Positions 1 through 10,890 of a stretch of DNA of 64,000 bases are shown here, piece by piece. Origin of the DNA: Limonium bicolor (Eukaryota; Streptophyta; Magnoliopsida; Caryophyllales; Plumbaginaceae); contig CM041776.1 in assembly GCA_023374045.1 (NCBI GenBank), positions 44,212,171 through 44,276,170 on the forward strand. The letters run 5' to 3'. The stretch's first letter is position 1, and each line of letters begins with the position of its first letter. Position numbers and translations under genes: made by a program. Under the pieces are notes generated by a model. That model was not told the origin of the DNA and did no database searches. It worked only from the letters and a program-made list of their open reading frames with translations.

Positions 1-2687
1 ATCTCAAAGTCTAGGAAACTAAAACGTAGTTTCGGTGTTTAACCTTACTTAACCCCACGTTTAAAGTATCCACTGAGTTTTAACCCTCTCACAATGTTTC
101 ACCAACTTAGATAAGGGTATTAGCCATGATTTGGGTTCATCATTAATCCCACACCACACTTTTAATACCCCTGAATATTGATCATACAGAGGCACAAGTT
201 TCAGAAAACTGAAACACCAAGTCGGTGCATACTTCCATCCCAACTTCACTTTTAATGCTTTAAATTGATTTCTAATTTCTCCCAAAGTGTTTACACTCTT
301 AGTTTGATGTATTATCAAGGTTATAAGTTCATTCCCAGGCCATTAAACACCCTTATAGCAACTTTATTACAGTTATACAGAACACAGCAGATTCTGAAAA
401 ACTAAAAACCAAAAACTGTACATCACCTCTTCCTCTTGCTTTTAGTTCATTAATAAGTTTCCACATCTTCCCAAGATTTTTACTCAACTAGATAGTATTA
501 TTAGGAAGCCTTTAAACCCAAACCCAACTCAAAACAACTATGTTAACACCTCTGAATGTTCATTATACAGAAGTTAGAAAATGCAGAAAACTGTAAACAC
601 CAAATCTGCACAGCTCCTCTTTAAGCTTCCTTTTTGGTTATAAATCAGTTTCCAAATCTCTCCAAGGTTTTTACCAAACTAGCTAGGTGTATTAGGGAAG
701 TTTTAAACAAAGAACCAACTTGAGACAGCACTGTTAACCCCTTTGAAAGTTCATTATACAGAAACAAAAACTGTAGAAAAACTGTATACTCTAGTTTGTA
801 CAGTAGCTTTACAAACTTCCTCTTAGTCCATAAATCAGTCTCTAATCTCACCCAAAACTTTTACCCAATTATATGAGTATATTAAGAAGGTTTTATACTT
901 GAAAACAACTCAAAACAGCAGTGTTAAAACCACTGAAAGTTCATTATACAGAACTGTTACTCTGCAGGAAAACTGATTTCTGTAGCTCCCCTTTAATTTC
1001 TCTTTAGTTCATTAAACTGACCTCCAATTTTCCCCAAGGTATTTACCCCTCTTAGTTAGGCGTCTTAGCAAGATTTTGATCTTTAAAACAAGCCAAAACA
1101 ACATTGAGAATACCTCTGGAAGTTCATTATACAGAACTGGAAAAACTATAGAAATCTGAAAACAAAGACCTGCATACTTCTTCCTCATTCCTTCTGTTTG
1201 GTTATTAACCTGTCCCTTAACCTCTCCCTAAATATTCATAGACTTACTTAAGTGTATTATAAATGTATTAGGTTCATTAACAACTCAATGCAACACTGTT
1301 AACTGCTCTAAAAACTCATTTTACAGAAAGCAGAAAAACTGAAAACTGGACTGGTGAATTCTCTTCTATTTATTTTTTTTCTCTGTTTTTCACGAGTTTG
1401 ATTTTTCAATTCCTCCCAAACTACTGACTCAGTTATTTAGATGTTCCATTAAGCTTCTAAACCCAAACAAAACCCAAGGCAACTTGATTAGCATCACTGG
1501 TACATCCAAGGACTGAACTGGACAAAACTGTTAAGGGACTGAAAACTAACACTGATGGCTTTACTTCTATCTTCCTTTTCTGTTACTTAACCTGACCCTC
1601 GTTTTTTTTTCTGTAAGCATATGAGCTTGCTTAAGTGTTCTAGGTTCGTTGACCACTCAATTCTTTCCTTATAACCCTTCTTAAGGTTCTACAGAACTGG
1701 AAAAAGAAAAAAAATTGCAACACTAAAAGACATAACTGATTCCTTTCTCTTCTAGTTTTTTGTTTGCTCTTGAATTTGCTTTTCAGTTTCTCCCCAAATT
1801 CCTTACCCAGTTAATCAGGTGTTTAATCAGGGTTTTATCTTTGAAGCAGAATCACAACAGCATCGTTAGAGCTACTGGACATCCTAATTCTAACGGGGAA
1901 GAACCTGAAAACTGAAGCATGACTGCAGCATGTTCCTTTTTGTTGTTTCCTTTCTGTATAATATCTTGTCTCCCAACTTCACCTTCACTGATAACTCACG
2001 TAGTCAATTGTTCTATTACAATTTTGAATGCCAAACCACCTGTTAACCTCACAGAATCATCCTTACACTGAAACAGAAAACTGAAACCGAAACATAAGAC
2101 TGCTACATCCTCTTTATCTCTTCTGTTTTGTTTTTCTGATTTGATTTTCTAAATTCTCCAGCCTCATTTACTCTCGTGATTAAGTGTTCTATTACAATCT
2201 TAAATCTCAACCAACTTGTGAATCTTACAGCATCATCTTTATACTGAAGCAAGGAAATTCTATAACTGAAACTCTAAAAAACAAAACCGAAGTTGATGTA
2301 TATTCTCTGTTGCTTTGGTACTGCTTCCTAGTCTATCTCCTAGTTTTCCCCAGCTTGTGTAGTTACTTAATTATATGTTTCATACAGTTCTAACTATAAT
2401 CTAACCCAGGGCAATATATCAAAGCTACTGAGAAGTCACCAAACTGAATCGAGAAATCTGAAATCATATGCTGCTATATTCTCTTATTTCTTGCAGCCTG
2501 GTCACGATTATGGTCTTGAGTTTACCCCTAGATTGTCTAGCCATTTAGTTAAGCACTTTATTCCTAGTTTTGATCTTCAAAACAGATCCATAATAGGGTG
2601 AGCAACACTCCTAGGAACTCACTACACCAACACTGATTGTTGCATAAAAACAGGAACTGAACAACCGATACAGATGTATATTTTTTT
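1..2687. repeat. Degenerate tandem repeat array, unit about 190 bp
   Basis: A loosely conserved unit recurs about every 180-200 bp. The clearest marker is TTCATTATACAGAA, or a close variant, near 173, 372, 565, 750, 940, 1121 and 1316, with weaker copies on to about 2650. Each unit also carries an AAAACTG-rich stretch, a C/T-rich stretch and a segment like CCAAGGTTTTTACC followed by TTAG and GTATTA. Units differ a lot, so this is an old array. Minus-strand frames at 61-318 and 645-851 look alike only because they lie on equivalent parts of the unit. No gene is supported. Confidence 0.75.
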
Positions 2688-3100
2688 GGGAAAATTCACA
2701 AGATACCACTGTTTAAGTTTCTAATTCACAAAATACCACTGTTTTTTTCGTAATTTAGCTTTAAACATGCTTAAACGTTGTCCAAAATTGATGAAACTTT
2801 ACATGGACGATGCTAAAGTGTTATATTTTGGTCCAATATCAAATTTGAAGTTTTTTAAGCTCATATGTGACATGTGGGACCCAATAAACATGTGACTTGT
2901 TCATTGAGTCCCACATGTCACATATGAGCTTAAAAAACTTCAAATTTGATATTGGACCAAAATATAACACTTTAACATCGTTCATGTAAAGTTTCATCAA
3001 TTTCGGACAACGTTTAAGCATGTTTAAAGCTGAATTACGAAAAAAACAGTGGTATTTTGTGAATTAGAAACTTAAACAGTGGTATCTTGTGAATTTTCCC
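2688..3100. mobile_element. Foldback MITE with arms of about 195 bp
   Basis: The element starts GGGAAAATTCACAAGATACC and ends with its inverse complement. The two arms are near-perfect inverted copies that meet at a loop of roughly 23 bases near 2883-2905. Inside each arm the motif ATTCACAA(A/G)ATACCACTGTTT occurs twice as a direct repeat. It sits in runs of T on both sides (7 and 8), so a target duplication cannot be resolved. The size and lack of coding potential fit a non-autonomous DNA element, possibly Mutator-like; the superfamily is not proven. A 60-codon minus-strand frame here is an artefact of the palindrome. Confidence 0.88.
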
Positions 3101-3425
3101 TTTTTTTTGTTATCTTCCTGTTCTTAAATCTTTACTAACTCTTAACTCCTTCCTCTCTGTTGGGTTATGTGATTAAGTGTTTTATTTAGTTTTAATTTAG
3201 AGACAGCCTCATAACAGCATGGTTAGCTGCAGAGATTGCAATAGAAACAGAAGGTACAAACTGAGGTATTTGTTCCTGTTCTTTCAAGCTGATAGCTGTC
3301 TTAGTTGTGTTTAAGTTTATAGGCAAACCAACACCCCCTCTGTAACACTTCTGGGTAATGGCATAAGAAAAACAAAGATTACAGATTTCGAAATGCTTGA
3401 CAACTGAACTTGACAGATGGGTTTG
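3101..3425. repeat. Continuation of the 190-bp tandem array
   Basis: After the MITE the same unit resumes: GTGATTAAGTGTTTTATT, an internal AACAGCATGGTTAGC segment and AGAAACAGAAGG match the order of pieces in units near 2180-2260. This shows that the MITE landed inside a pre-existing array. Confidence 0.55.
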
Positions 3426-4395
3426 ATTCTTCCGACTATAGAATTTGTTTAGGAATGGCTCACCTATTTATCCTAGCTGTTTCTCTTGATTGCTTCTGGC
3501 CCAATGTGAGACTTCCTGCACCTGGTTATTCGACCACAACTGAGGATGTTTACCCAGGAGTTAGATTAACAAACAGAAAATGATCACTGCGAAGAAAGTT
3601 TCCCTTTTTTTTCTGATCTCACCTTGGACTGGTATTCACCAGAATGTGTGGTGGGTTCCTGGCGGTTTCTTTTGGAGAGGAGAATGTAGACAGTTAGAGG
3701 AAGATGCCAAGACACTCGAACTCCCTGACCAACACAGAGGATTCCTGGACAACTGGTAGTCCCCTTTCGAACAGAAGTAGCAAAGCATGGTGAGTTTTCA
3801 ATCAGAGGAAAGCAAAAAGAATCAGTTGTACAGAGAAACAGCCTTCGTGTTTGGCTTACTGCAGGAGTCGCGTTTCTGTTAGCAAAGAAGAAGATCAGGA
3901 AAAATAAAAGAAGACCAGGCTTGACCACATGATTTACCTTCACGCATGGACAAGGTAACAGAGGGGAAGAGGAAAAATCTGAGCAAGAACCACCATGGCA
4001 GGTGAATGTGGAGGAGGAGGACTGAAGCCAGGATTTTTTTAGTTAACGCCAGAGGCATGGGTGGTACTCTAACGGTAGGAGCAAAAGGAGATGGACGAAG
4101 CAGTTCAGTGAACTGTTTCTGAATGTGCATTCCCAAGAGAACTTGTGGAGGTTTCGAAAAAAAGTGGGTCTCTGATGCGTGCGGGTTGGAGACAGCACAA
4201 ACTCTGATGTGCATGCTGTGGCGTGGGTTGCTCTCGCTGAAATTCAGTAAGGGGCCGGTAGTGCTTGCGGTCTCCAAGATGTTGTCTCGAGGAAGAAACC
4301 GATACTACAGAGGTGTGTTCGGTTCTTTTCTTTTTTTTTTTGTTACCTTAGTAGACTTAGTACTAGTTTAAATTCGTTAGTAAGAGTTATTGAAT
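3426..4395. other. Unassigned segment, possible relic exon on the minus strand
   Basis: Less AT-rich than the surroundings and not matching any repeat in the window. Minus-strand frames at 3879-4277 (132 codons) and 3584-3943 (119 codons) overlap. Between them a plausible short plant intron can be read on the minus strand: donor AAG then GTAAATC near 3949, ending in a pyrimidine-rich stretch and TGCTAACAG near 3882. No protein family is recognised in either frame. It could be a decayed host gene fragment or untranslated sequence. Confidence 0.25.
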
Positions 4396-4480
4396 TTGAG
4401 CATAGCTCAACCGGTTAAGACGTTCATGAGGGGTACGAGAGGTACCGGGTTCAAGTCCTGACATGAGCGTGTTTTGTTCC
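4396..4480 (+). mobile_element. tRNA-derived SINE head or tRNA-like relic
   Basis: An A-box-like TAGCTCAACCGG at 4403-4414 and a good B box GGTTCAAGTCC at 4448-4458 lie 45 bases apart, the normal distance in a tRNA gene. No acceptor stem closes around them and there is no clear anticodon arm, so this is not a working tRNA gene. A T-rich tail follows at about 4471-4490. It is best read as the RNA polymerase III promoter head of a plant SINE or a tRNA fossil. Confidence 0.5.
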
Positions 4481-4870
4481 TTTTGTATAAATCAATTTAT
4501 ATGCATATTTTGTACAATTATACATATATATACGCGACTATTTTATTTTTGTCACGTTATTAATTATATATATGTGATGTTTAATTTTGTCACGCTGTTA
4601 CTTATATCTATATAGATATCGACTATTTTATTTTGCCCCATTGTTACTTATATATATAGCGTTGTAATATTGTAACGTTATGTATATGCATATTCATATA
4701 CGTATATATATGTACGCGTGTGCGACCGTATTAATATGTTACGTTGTTATGTTCATACGATTTATTGGGCGCACTAGGGGTATTTATTTTTCTTTGTACC
4801 GATATGTACACGCTATAAGTATCCGTTTGGATCCATATTTTAAATACCATAATGTTCATGGTAATTGTTG
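4481..4870. repeat. AT-rich simple-repeat tract
   Basis: Dominated by (TA)n and TATATG steps, with the phrase GACTATTTTATTTTG(T/C) repeated near 4537 and 4620 and TTTTGTCACG near 4550 and 4586, so it is partly a degenerate short tandem repeat. It probably forms part of the E1 LTR, whose left end cannot be set. No gene is seen. Confidence 0.5.
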
Positions 4871-4928
4871 CACCTAGTTTAATTTAAACTTCACTAATTT
4901 AAAGTGGTAATTTACTCGGGGTGTTTCA

Positions 4929-4962
4929 GTCTACCCCCTTAAAGGAACTTCGTCCCGAAGTT
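4929..4962 (-). promoter_or_regulatory. E1 3' polypurine tract with adjoining hairpin
   Basis: On the minus strand a TTTAAGGGGGTAGAC tract (4929-4943) directly precedes the LTR start. Next to it, 4946-4962 folds as AACTTCG / CGAAGTT around a 3-base loop. This is the plus-strand DNA priming site. Confidence 0.7.
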
Positions 4963-5235
4963 GTTGCTTCCTTAACCGATGTTCTATTTCTTGTTAATTC
5001 TTGGGATCAAGTCCCGCATTCATTCACGATAACCAAAGGATCAAGTCTCATATATTATAATTCTCAGTGTTTATACGCACTGTGCCACCTTAGTGGCTTC
5101 ACCCAAGTTTTCATAAAGGCACACAACATTCATTCATCGCACAGTGTACATCCAATACCATACACACCCAATTCACACACACCGCATTCGAAACAATACC
5201 ACAACAAGCAATAACACAGTAAAAACGTAACGCGC

Positions 5236-5271
5236 CTACCCCCCTTAAAAATGGATTACGCCCACGTAATC
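5236..5271 (-). promoter_or_regulatory. E1 internal polypurine tract with hairpin
   Basis: On the minus strand, the palindrome GATTACGTGGGCGTAATC (5254-5271) is followed by an AAGGGGGGTAG tract (5236-5247). The same pair occurs in E2, E7 and E6. Confidence 0.6.
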
Positions 5272-7150
5272 CCTTTTATATCATCCTTGAGCCTTGATTC
5301 AAGATGTTTAATTCTCAGGGCATTCATCTTTCTATGCGATGTAACTCACAATATAATCTCATCCAAAATCTTGACCTTGTTAGTGGCTTAGTTTCTCTCC
5401 CAAGGATTCTTATCGGTTTCCTTACTGACCTATAAATGGATTCGGGTTTAGCCTCTCTGGGTCTAAGATATTGGCCGATATGTCACTTGTTATTCAACTT
5501 GAAAATGTGGAATATGGTCCACCAGCTTCTGCTGTGCGACTCTGATTACTTTCGGGTTTAGGTTTCCCTCACTATGCCTTCCAAGGTAGTGCATGGCTTA
5601 ATTTTTTTTTTCCGCTTAGTCTCTTGGCTAACATGGGGTATTTTAATTTATGCACCGTCTCGGTGGGTTGTAAATTGTCCATCCATTTACTTTGGAGGTT
5701 GGATATTCTTGCTTTTGGTGCAGTTTTAAGCATCTGAATTGTCGTTTCTGGCTGACCCTTTTGGTCTTTAATGATTTTGTTCTCAGTATTTTATCGACGT
5801 GTCATTGTTACCACTATTTGTTTAGTTTATGTTACCGCTCATATTTATGTGTAGCTAGCTAGTTTACTCTCCTAGCATTACTACTTTCTTTTATCCTTTA
5901 ATGTGTACCACCAAGTTAGGCGTTTTTCGTCTCTAAGTATCTTTATTTTTCAGCCCAATTATGGCCTTGACACTGCTGGTTGACTTCAATTGGTTTCAGT
6001 CAAAAGGTTACCACATCATATATGTTAGAAGTTTCTGTGGTTGTAACCTCTAAATTTTGATATCGCATCCTTCGTACTTTGTAGTTCATGTGTCCACTTG
6101 TAGGAGGTTTCGAGCATCATCCAACACTGACGTGGTCAGCGTAAGTGTTGAACTATCCTTCCACCCCAATTTGTGCTCAGTATCACTTGACCTGACCAGG
6201 GTTAAGTTCAACCTCGCACGTCCAACAAACCATCAGCCAATTTAATTTTTCCCAACTATGTATATATCTAAATGTGTACATATATACATTCACTCATTCT
6301 TGTATCCATAATATATGTATACTTATGTGTTATAAGTTCCAAGGTCGTATTTGAATTATAATACTGAAATACCCCAAACCTTGATATGTTGCTAAACATT
6401 TAAACTATGGTATGTAAAGGCTAAAAAGTGCCTTGGAAACATCAGTGAACAATTTAAACCACAGTAAATGCAATAAAGCACTAAGATACAGTTTGAGCAA
6501 AAACATGCTCTAAGCTATGAGTGAACTTGGTTAGGACCCAAAGAGCCTACCAAGACTTAATAACATTTAATTATGACTTTATAGGGCTAATTAAGTCCTT
6601 AGCAAACCTTGGTAGACAATGAAACCAAACAAAACATAAATAAATACCTTAAAGTCAATAAGAGCAAAAATGTGCTCTAAGCTTGGAATAAATTTGTATA
6701 AGACCTAATGGTCATACCTATACCTTATAAATATGTTAATGAACATATTAAATCAATTACCAAAGAAACCAAGCTTGAAAACAAGTTAAAACACAAAATG
6801 TGCTTTAAGAAGTCTTAAAGCACGTTTTTGAAAAATTGTCTTGTAAATGAGTTTTGAATGGCTAAATGTCCATCATTACTCTTTAATTAACATGTGTACT
6901 ATATAGTATCACATTTGGGTGGCTATATCAATGGGAAATCAAAAATTTCACTTCTATGTGCCTTAGTTTGTGAATAGTAACTTTTATAAGCTAGTTTGTA
7001 ACATATAATGTTATAAGTAATTAAATTGGTCGACAAAGACTATTATAACCTCCTAGGCATATGGGGGCCGGTTTTTCATGGTGTGAGTCACCAACATGTA
7101 AAAGAAATCAAATAAGTGAAGTAAAACTTAAAGTAAAGTACTATTTGCTT

Positions 7151-7259
7151 TATAAGTTACAAATATCTTCTTAAAGCAAACTTATCTCATTTCTCTCATT
7201 CCTTTCTCCATTTCACACGGCTCCACTCTCTTCTTCCTCTCTTCTTCTTGTTCTCTCTC
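7151..7259 (+). promoter_or_regulatory. E2 LTR core promoter: TATA box and pyrimidine patch
   Basis: TATAAG at 7151-7156 is followed by about 80 bases of C/T-rich sequence, the TATA plus Y-patch layout common in plant promoters. The 3' LTR (TATA near 16616) and E7 (near 35232 and 44605) keep the same arrangement. Transcription probably starts near 7180-7190; this is inferred from spacing only. Confidence 0.55.
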
Positions 7260-7278
7260 GGTAATACACAATACCACC

Positions 7279-7441
7279 ATGGAAGTCCATCTTTGACCAC
7301 ATGTAAAACCTAGCTCACTTAACCAAATCAAAAACAAACACCACCATTCTCTTAGTTAAGCCAAGCTCTACAATCTTGTCTTTTCAAAACTACAAAACCT
7401 CCATTTCGGTGCCAAGGGAAACCACCATGGGAGGAGCTTGA
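7279..7441 (+). other. Two tiny upstream reading frames in the E2 leader
   Basis: Two ATGs in strong context (ACCACCATGG) open frames of only 5 codons (7279-7296) and 4 codons (7427-7441) before stops. Both are repeated in the 3' LTR. E7 has a similar short frame, starting ATGGAGAATCACC near 35483. They could limit translation from the leader RNA or be chance. Confidence 0.35.
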
Positions 7442-7481
7442 GCTCACCTTTTCACATATTCATGTTCTCCTTTGCTTCAAG

Positions 7482-7976
7482 GTAAGGAAACTCAAAGAAA
7501 ATCCATGTTTCCTCCATGTTTTCATGTTGACCGAAAATTCACCTCACCATGGTGTATTTACCTTGCTTGTTTTAGCTTCATTTGAATCTTCCAAGGGCTA
7601 GGAGGAGTCCTCTCTTGACACTTGTTCAAGTTCTCTTCCAATTCCAAGGTAAAACAATTACCTTAATGTGTTAAAACAATATGTGTAACTAGGGTTTACA
7701 ATGAGATGAAGCATAATGCTTGAATACTCATTCTATTATTTGTACATTGTTTAGAAGTTGACAAGGAACCAAATGCCCCACCGGTTTTACAAGGAAACAA
7801 GAAAGAAGTTGTGAGGAAAAAGAGGTAAACAAGCTATCTCAATGTAGTTTAAATGCCTTAGGAAAAATGAGCTTGATTTGCTTAATAAAATACCTAAGGA
7901 GCCAATGGCAAATGAGCTAGCAAAATGCTCTCAAGGAGTTTATTAAAGGAATATGTATTGTTGGGTGTATTTGCAG
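7482..7976 (+). other. Candidate leader intron 1 in the E2 LTR
   Basis: Donor-like TTCAAG then GTAAGGAAA at 7482, and acceptor-like GTGTATTTGCAG at 7976 followed by GTCAAAGG. E7 keeps both (donor near 35550, acceptor 36040). The signals are strong matches to plant consensus, but use is not proven. Confidence 0.4.
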
Positions 7977-8822
7977 GTCAAAGGCACTACTTATGTGGGA
8001 AATTCAGTGTTTATGGTTTATGTTATTTAAGGGCCTAAGAGCCATGTTATTTAAGGGCCTAAGTGCCAAGCAATTTAAGTTATGCACTATATTGTGATGT
8101 AGTGCTAAATGTGTGAAGTTTGTGTATAAAAATGTGTTTGATGGATTTTAGGTGTTTTGAATGAAAAGAGGTAAAAACCTAAGTGTTTGGATGTGAGTAA
8201 ATACAAGAGAAGCTATGGCCAAATTTGGGAAAATGTGTAAGAAGTTCTAAGTGTTTTAAATGGTTTTGGTGAACTAGGAAGTGTTAAAGGTGAATAAAGG
8301 TTTACTTGAGAAGGAAAACATATGTTACGGTGATTTAGAGTGATGCAAGGACTTAGGTGTTATCTTGGAAGTTCTAGGAATTCAATGTGTGTTTTGAGGA
8401 TGTATTTAAGTCTTGGAGGAGTTTGTTTAAGGTTTAGGTTATGATAATGTGCAAGGTGGGAATAATGTTTAGGTAAGGGTTTTGAGTAAGGAATTTTTAA
8501 GAAGTTGTGATAAGGGGATTTAGTTAGTAAGAAAAGAAGTTGAGAGATGATGTTAAGGTGTAGAGGAAACACCTTGGTGTAGTGGTCATTATTGGTGAAC
8601 TACCACTTAGAATCTTAAGGAGAAAACATCCTAAGTGCTAGGAATTTTGTAAGAAATTTATGAATGGTAAGATGGTTTTGGTGAGTGATTTAAAGAGTTT
8701 AGCACATGGCTAAAGGTGTGTTTGATGTGCCAAATGATGTTAGGAAACATTATGAGGCTTTAGGAGAAGTTTGGTGAAATTGGTTAAGTGTTTAAAGACT
8801 TGGAAATTGAATGTTTTGCCGT

Positions 8823-9071
8823 GTCCGAACTTCCGTCCGGACATGGAAGTTCGGACAGGCTCTGTTGGATAAAGGATTTTCTCATTCTCGAACTGTGTCC
8901 GAACTTGGGAAGTCCGGACACAAGTTCGGACGTGACTGTTTCTATCTGGGATTTATTCTCGAACTGTGTCCGAACTTGGGAAGTCCGGACACAAGTTCGG
9001 ACGTGTGTATAGTTTCAGTATTGGGTCGCGGCTTGTGTCCGAACTTGGGAAGTCCGGACACAAGTTCGGAC
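8823..9071 (+). repeat. Phased palindrome array of E2 (4 copies)
   Basis: Interrupted palindromes of 34-35 bp lie at 8823-8856, 8897-8931, 8968-9002 and 9037-9071, with starts 74, 71 and 69 bp apart. Arms are GTCCGAACTT(C/G) and its complement, around a core containing GTCCGGAC. The spacers are also related, so this is a tandem repeat of a roughly 72-bp unit. It lies about 1.9 kb before the LTR end. Confidence 0.93.
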
Positions 9072-9399
9072 AGGCCACTGTATGGACCAAAATTGTTGTT
9101 TTAAGGTATGGAAATGATGTGTAATGATGGGGATTGATAGGTAATGATGTTTAAGGTTGTTAAGGACATGTTAGGTGAGTTTAATGGTATTTAAGTGGGT
9201 GAAAAGTTGTATCAAAATGTAAAAGTAAAACAAGTTAAAATGTAAAGTTATGTAACTACGTTAACGGGGGAAGTTAAGCATTAGACATTAAATAATCAAG
9301 CAAACCCCGATGTTAATAAAAACACATGTGATGTAAACAGTTGTTCGAGAATCGCTCGAGGAACATAAGTGGACGTGGTAAAGTGGACTCCGGTGACAG

Positions 9400-10630
9400 G
9401 TATGGTTTTCTTGCAACCTGTGTCCTACCGGATTACACCGGCTTGTATGCCAATGTGTTTTTCTGTATGTTTACCACGTTATGAGATAAATCATGAAACG
9501 AGTTTACAGTCGTTATTGTTATTGTATGTTTACGTGCCGATACCGGTAACCTCGAATGCGCTTGAAGGGCTAGTTAACCACTATTAGGTAAACGTAAGAG
9601 AACGGTATCCGGTAACAACGTTTCCGACTTAAGGAACGTTCTAACCACGGCTATGCGTGAGTTGGTTATGTGATGTTGTGTGTGATGTTTGTATGTGAAT
9701 GTATGACACTCTCTTCCCTTGTGTCTAACAAGACTTAACCCAATGTTTGTGATTGTTTCATAAAGTTCAAAGTTGAACTTCTAATAAGTGCTAACGGGGG
9801 GAGTGAGGAGTCCGGTCTGTTCCGGCCACGCGTGTGAGTATGGGGGTCGTTGTCATAGCAGGTTCGATCCTCTCTGTATGTTATGGTTGTTTCCAATTTG
9901 GTTCCCAACCTTCCCTTTAGCTTAACCAAGGCTATTACTGACTCACGTCGGGCCACAGGGGCATACTATTGTTATGTTTGTTTCGGTGTGCTTAGATCAC
10001 TATATCCGGGGCACCTTGTGTTAAGTTAACCGTTCATTTAACGAAACGGTAACGAGTTATGTAACGAGCTTATCATGAGACTGGCAACATTCTCTAGGCT
10101 CACCAGTGTATTGGCAATGTTTGGGTCGGTTCCTAAGAGAACCATTCCCGTTATGTTATGTGTTTTGTTGTGATGCAATATCCATTGCGGTGTTATGTGG
10201 TGCACGTGGAAACGTGCAAGGTGCTGTTAAGTGTTGTTATGTAGTGTATGTTATATGTAGTAAAATGTGGAGCGTGTGGATCATGGATATGAATCCCAGT
10301 TTGTGATAAGAGGCGTCTAAGGAACCGATTTAAGGGTAAGTGTCGTCTGTTAAGGAAGTAGCTCCATTAGAGGAGGAACACTCTAGGGATATTGAATACC
10401 TTGAGTGACTTATTAAGTAAGGATATATTATCCGTCTGTTGAGCCCGTTGAGGCGAAATGATTATGTGTTGTGTGTTTACAGTTGCATGTATGATTTAAA
10501 AATAATCAACCGCATGCTAAGACGACAATTAGTTGTGCGTGGCCGGTAGCATGTGGGCTGCGGGATTACCATACCAGCAAAGGTGCTGAGCCCCTTGGGG
10601 GCCACCCTTTCTCTTCTTTTCCTATTTCAG
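9400..10630 (+). other. Candidate leader intron 2 in the E2 LTR
   Basis: Donor-like GGTGACAG then GTATGGTTTTC at 9400; acceptor-like CTTTTCCTATTTCAG ending at 10630, followed by GTAC. The same donor context GGTGA(A/C)AG/GTATG and a T-rich CAG/GTA acceptor, preceded by a CCCC..GGGG mini-hairpin, occur at matching places in E3, E4, E6 and E7 LTRs. The pair may be a real leader intron; RNA data would decide. Confidence 0.4.
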
Positions 10631-10868
10631 GTACAGAGAGCTGGAAGCCGTCCGAGAGTAAGACGGGGTAGACATTGTACATGGATAATCGTTTATGTTG
10701 TATATACAGTAGGTGTAGTAAGACCGAAATTGTTATCGGCATTAGTTATAAATACTCGGTATAGTTGAAAGGTGTATGTAGTTGTTGTGTTAATGGAAAG
10801 GAATAGTAAGGTGTAACCGCTCGGGAATTTAGCCCATCAGACCGGTACAATTGGTATGTATTAGCCTT

Positions 10869-10890
10869 GTTAGCCACGTGGGTGGCTAAC
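10869..10890 (+). promoter_or_regulatory. Conserved stem-loop near the LTR 3' end (E2)
   Basis: Perfect 9-bp stem GTTAGCCAC / GTGGCTAAC around a 4-base loop, about 90 bp before the LTR end. It is kept in E3, E4, E5, E6 and E7 with paired changes in the stem. Confidence 0.7.

Larger units (their letters stand above)
4871..6364 (-). mobile_element. E1: 3' end of a minus-strand LTR element, cut by E2
   Basis: Read on the minus strand, a polypurine tract is followed at 4928 by an LTR start TGAAACACCCCGAG, the same layout as E2, E7 and E8. To the right (4929-6364) lies internal DNA with blocks also found in E2, E6, E7 and E8: the 3' hairpin, the internal polypurine tract, and the palindromic block at 6127-6145. 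There is no gag or pol. The element is cut at 6364 by the left end of E2. How far its LTR extends to the left is unknown. Confidence 0.65.

Noticed and set aside
4396..4480. Functional tRNA gene
   Set aside because: The A and B boxes fit but no acceptor stem or anticodon arm can be formed, so only a tRNA-derived relic is called.
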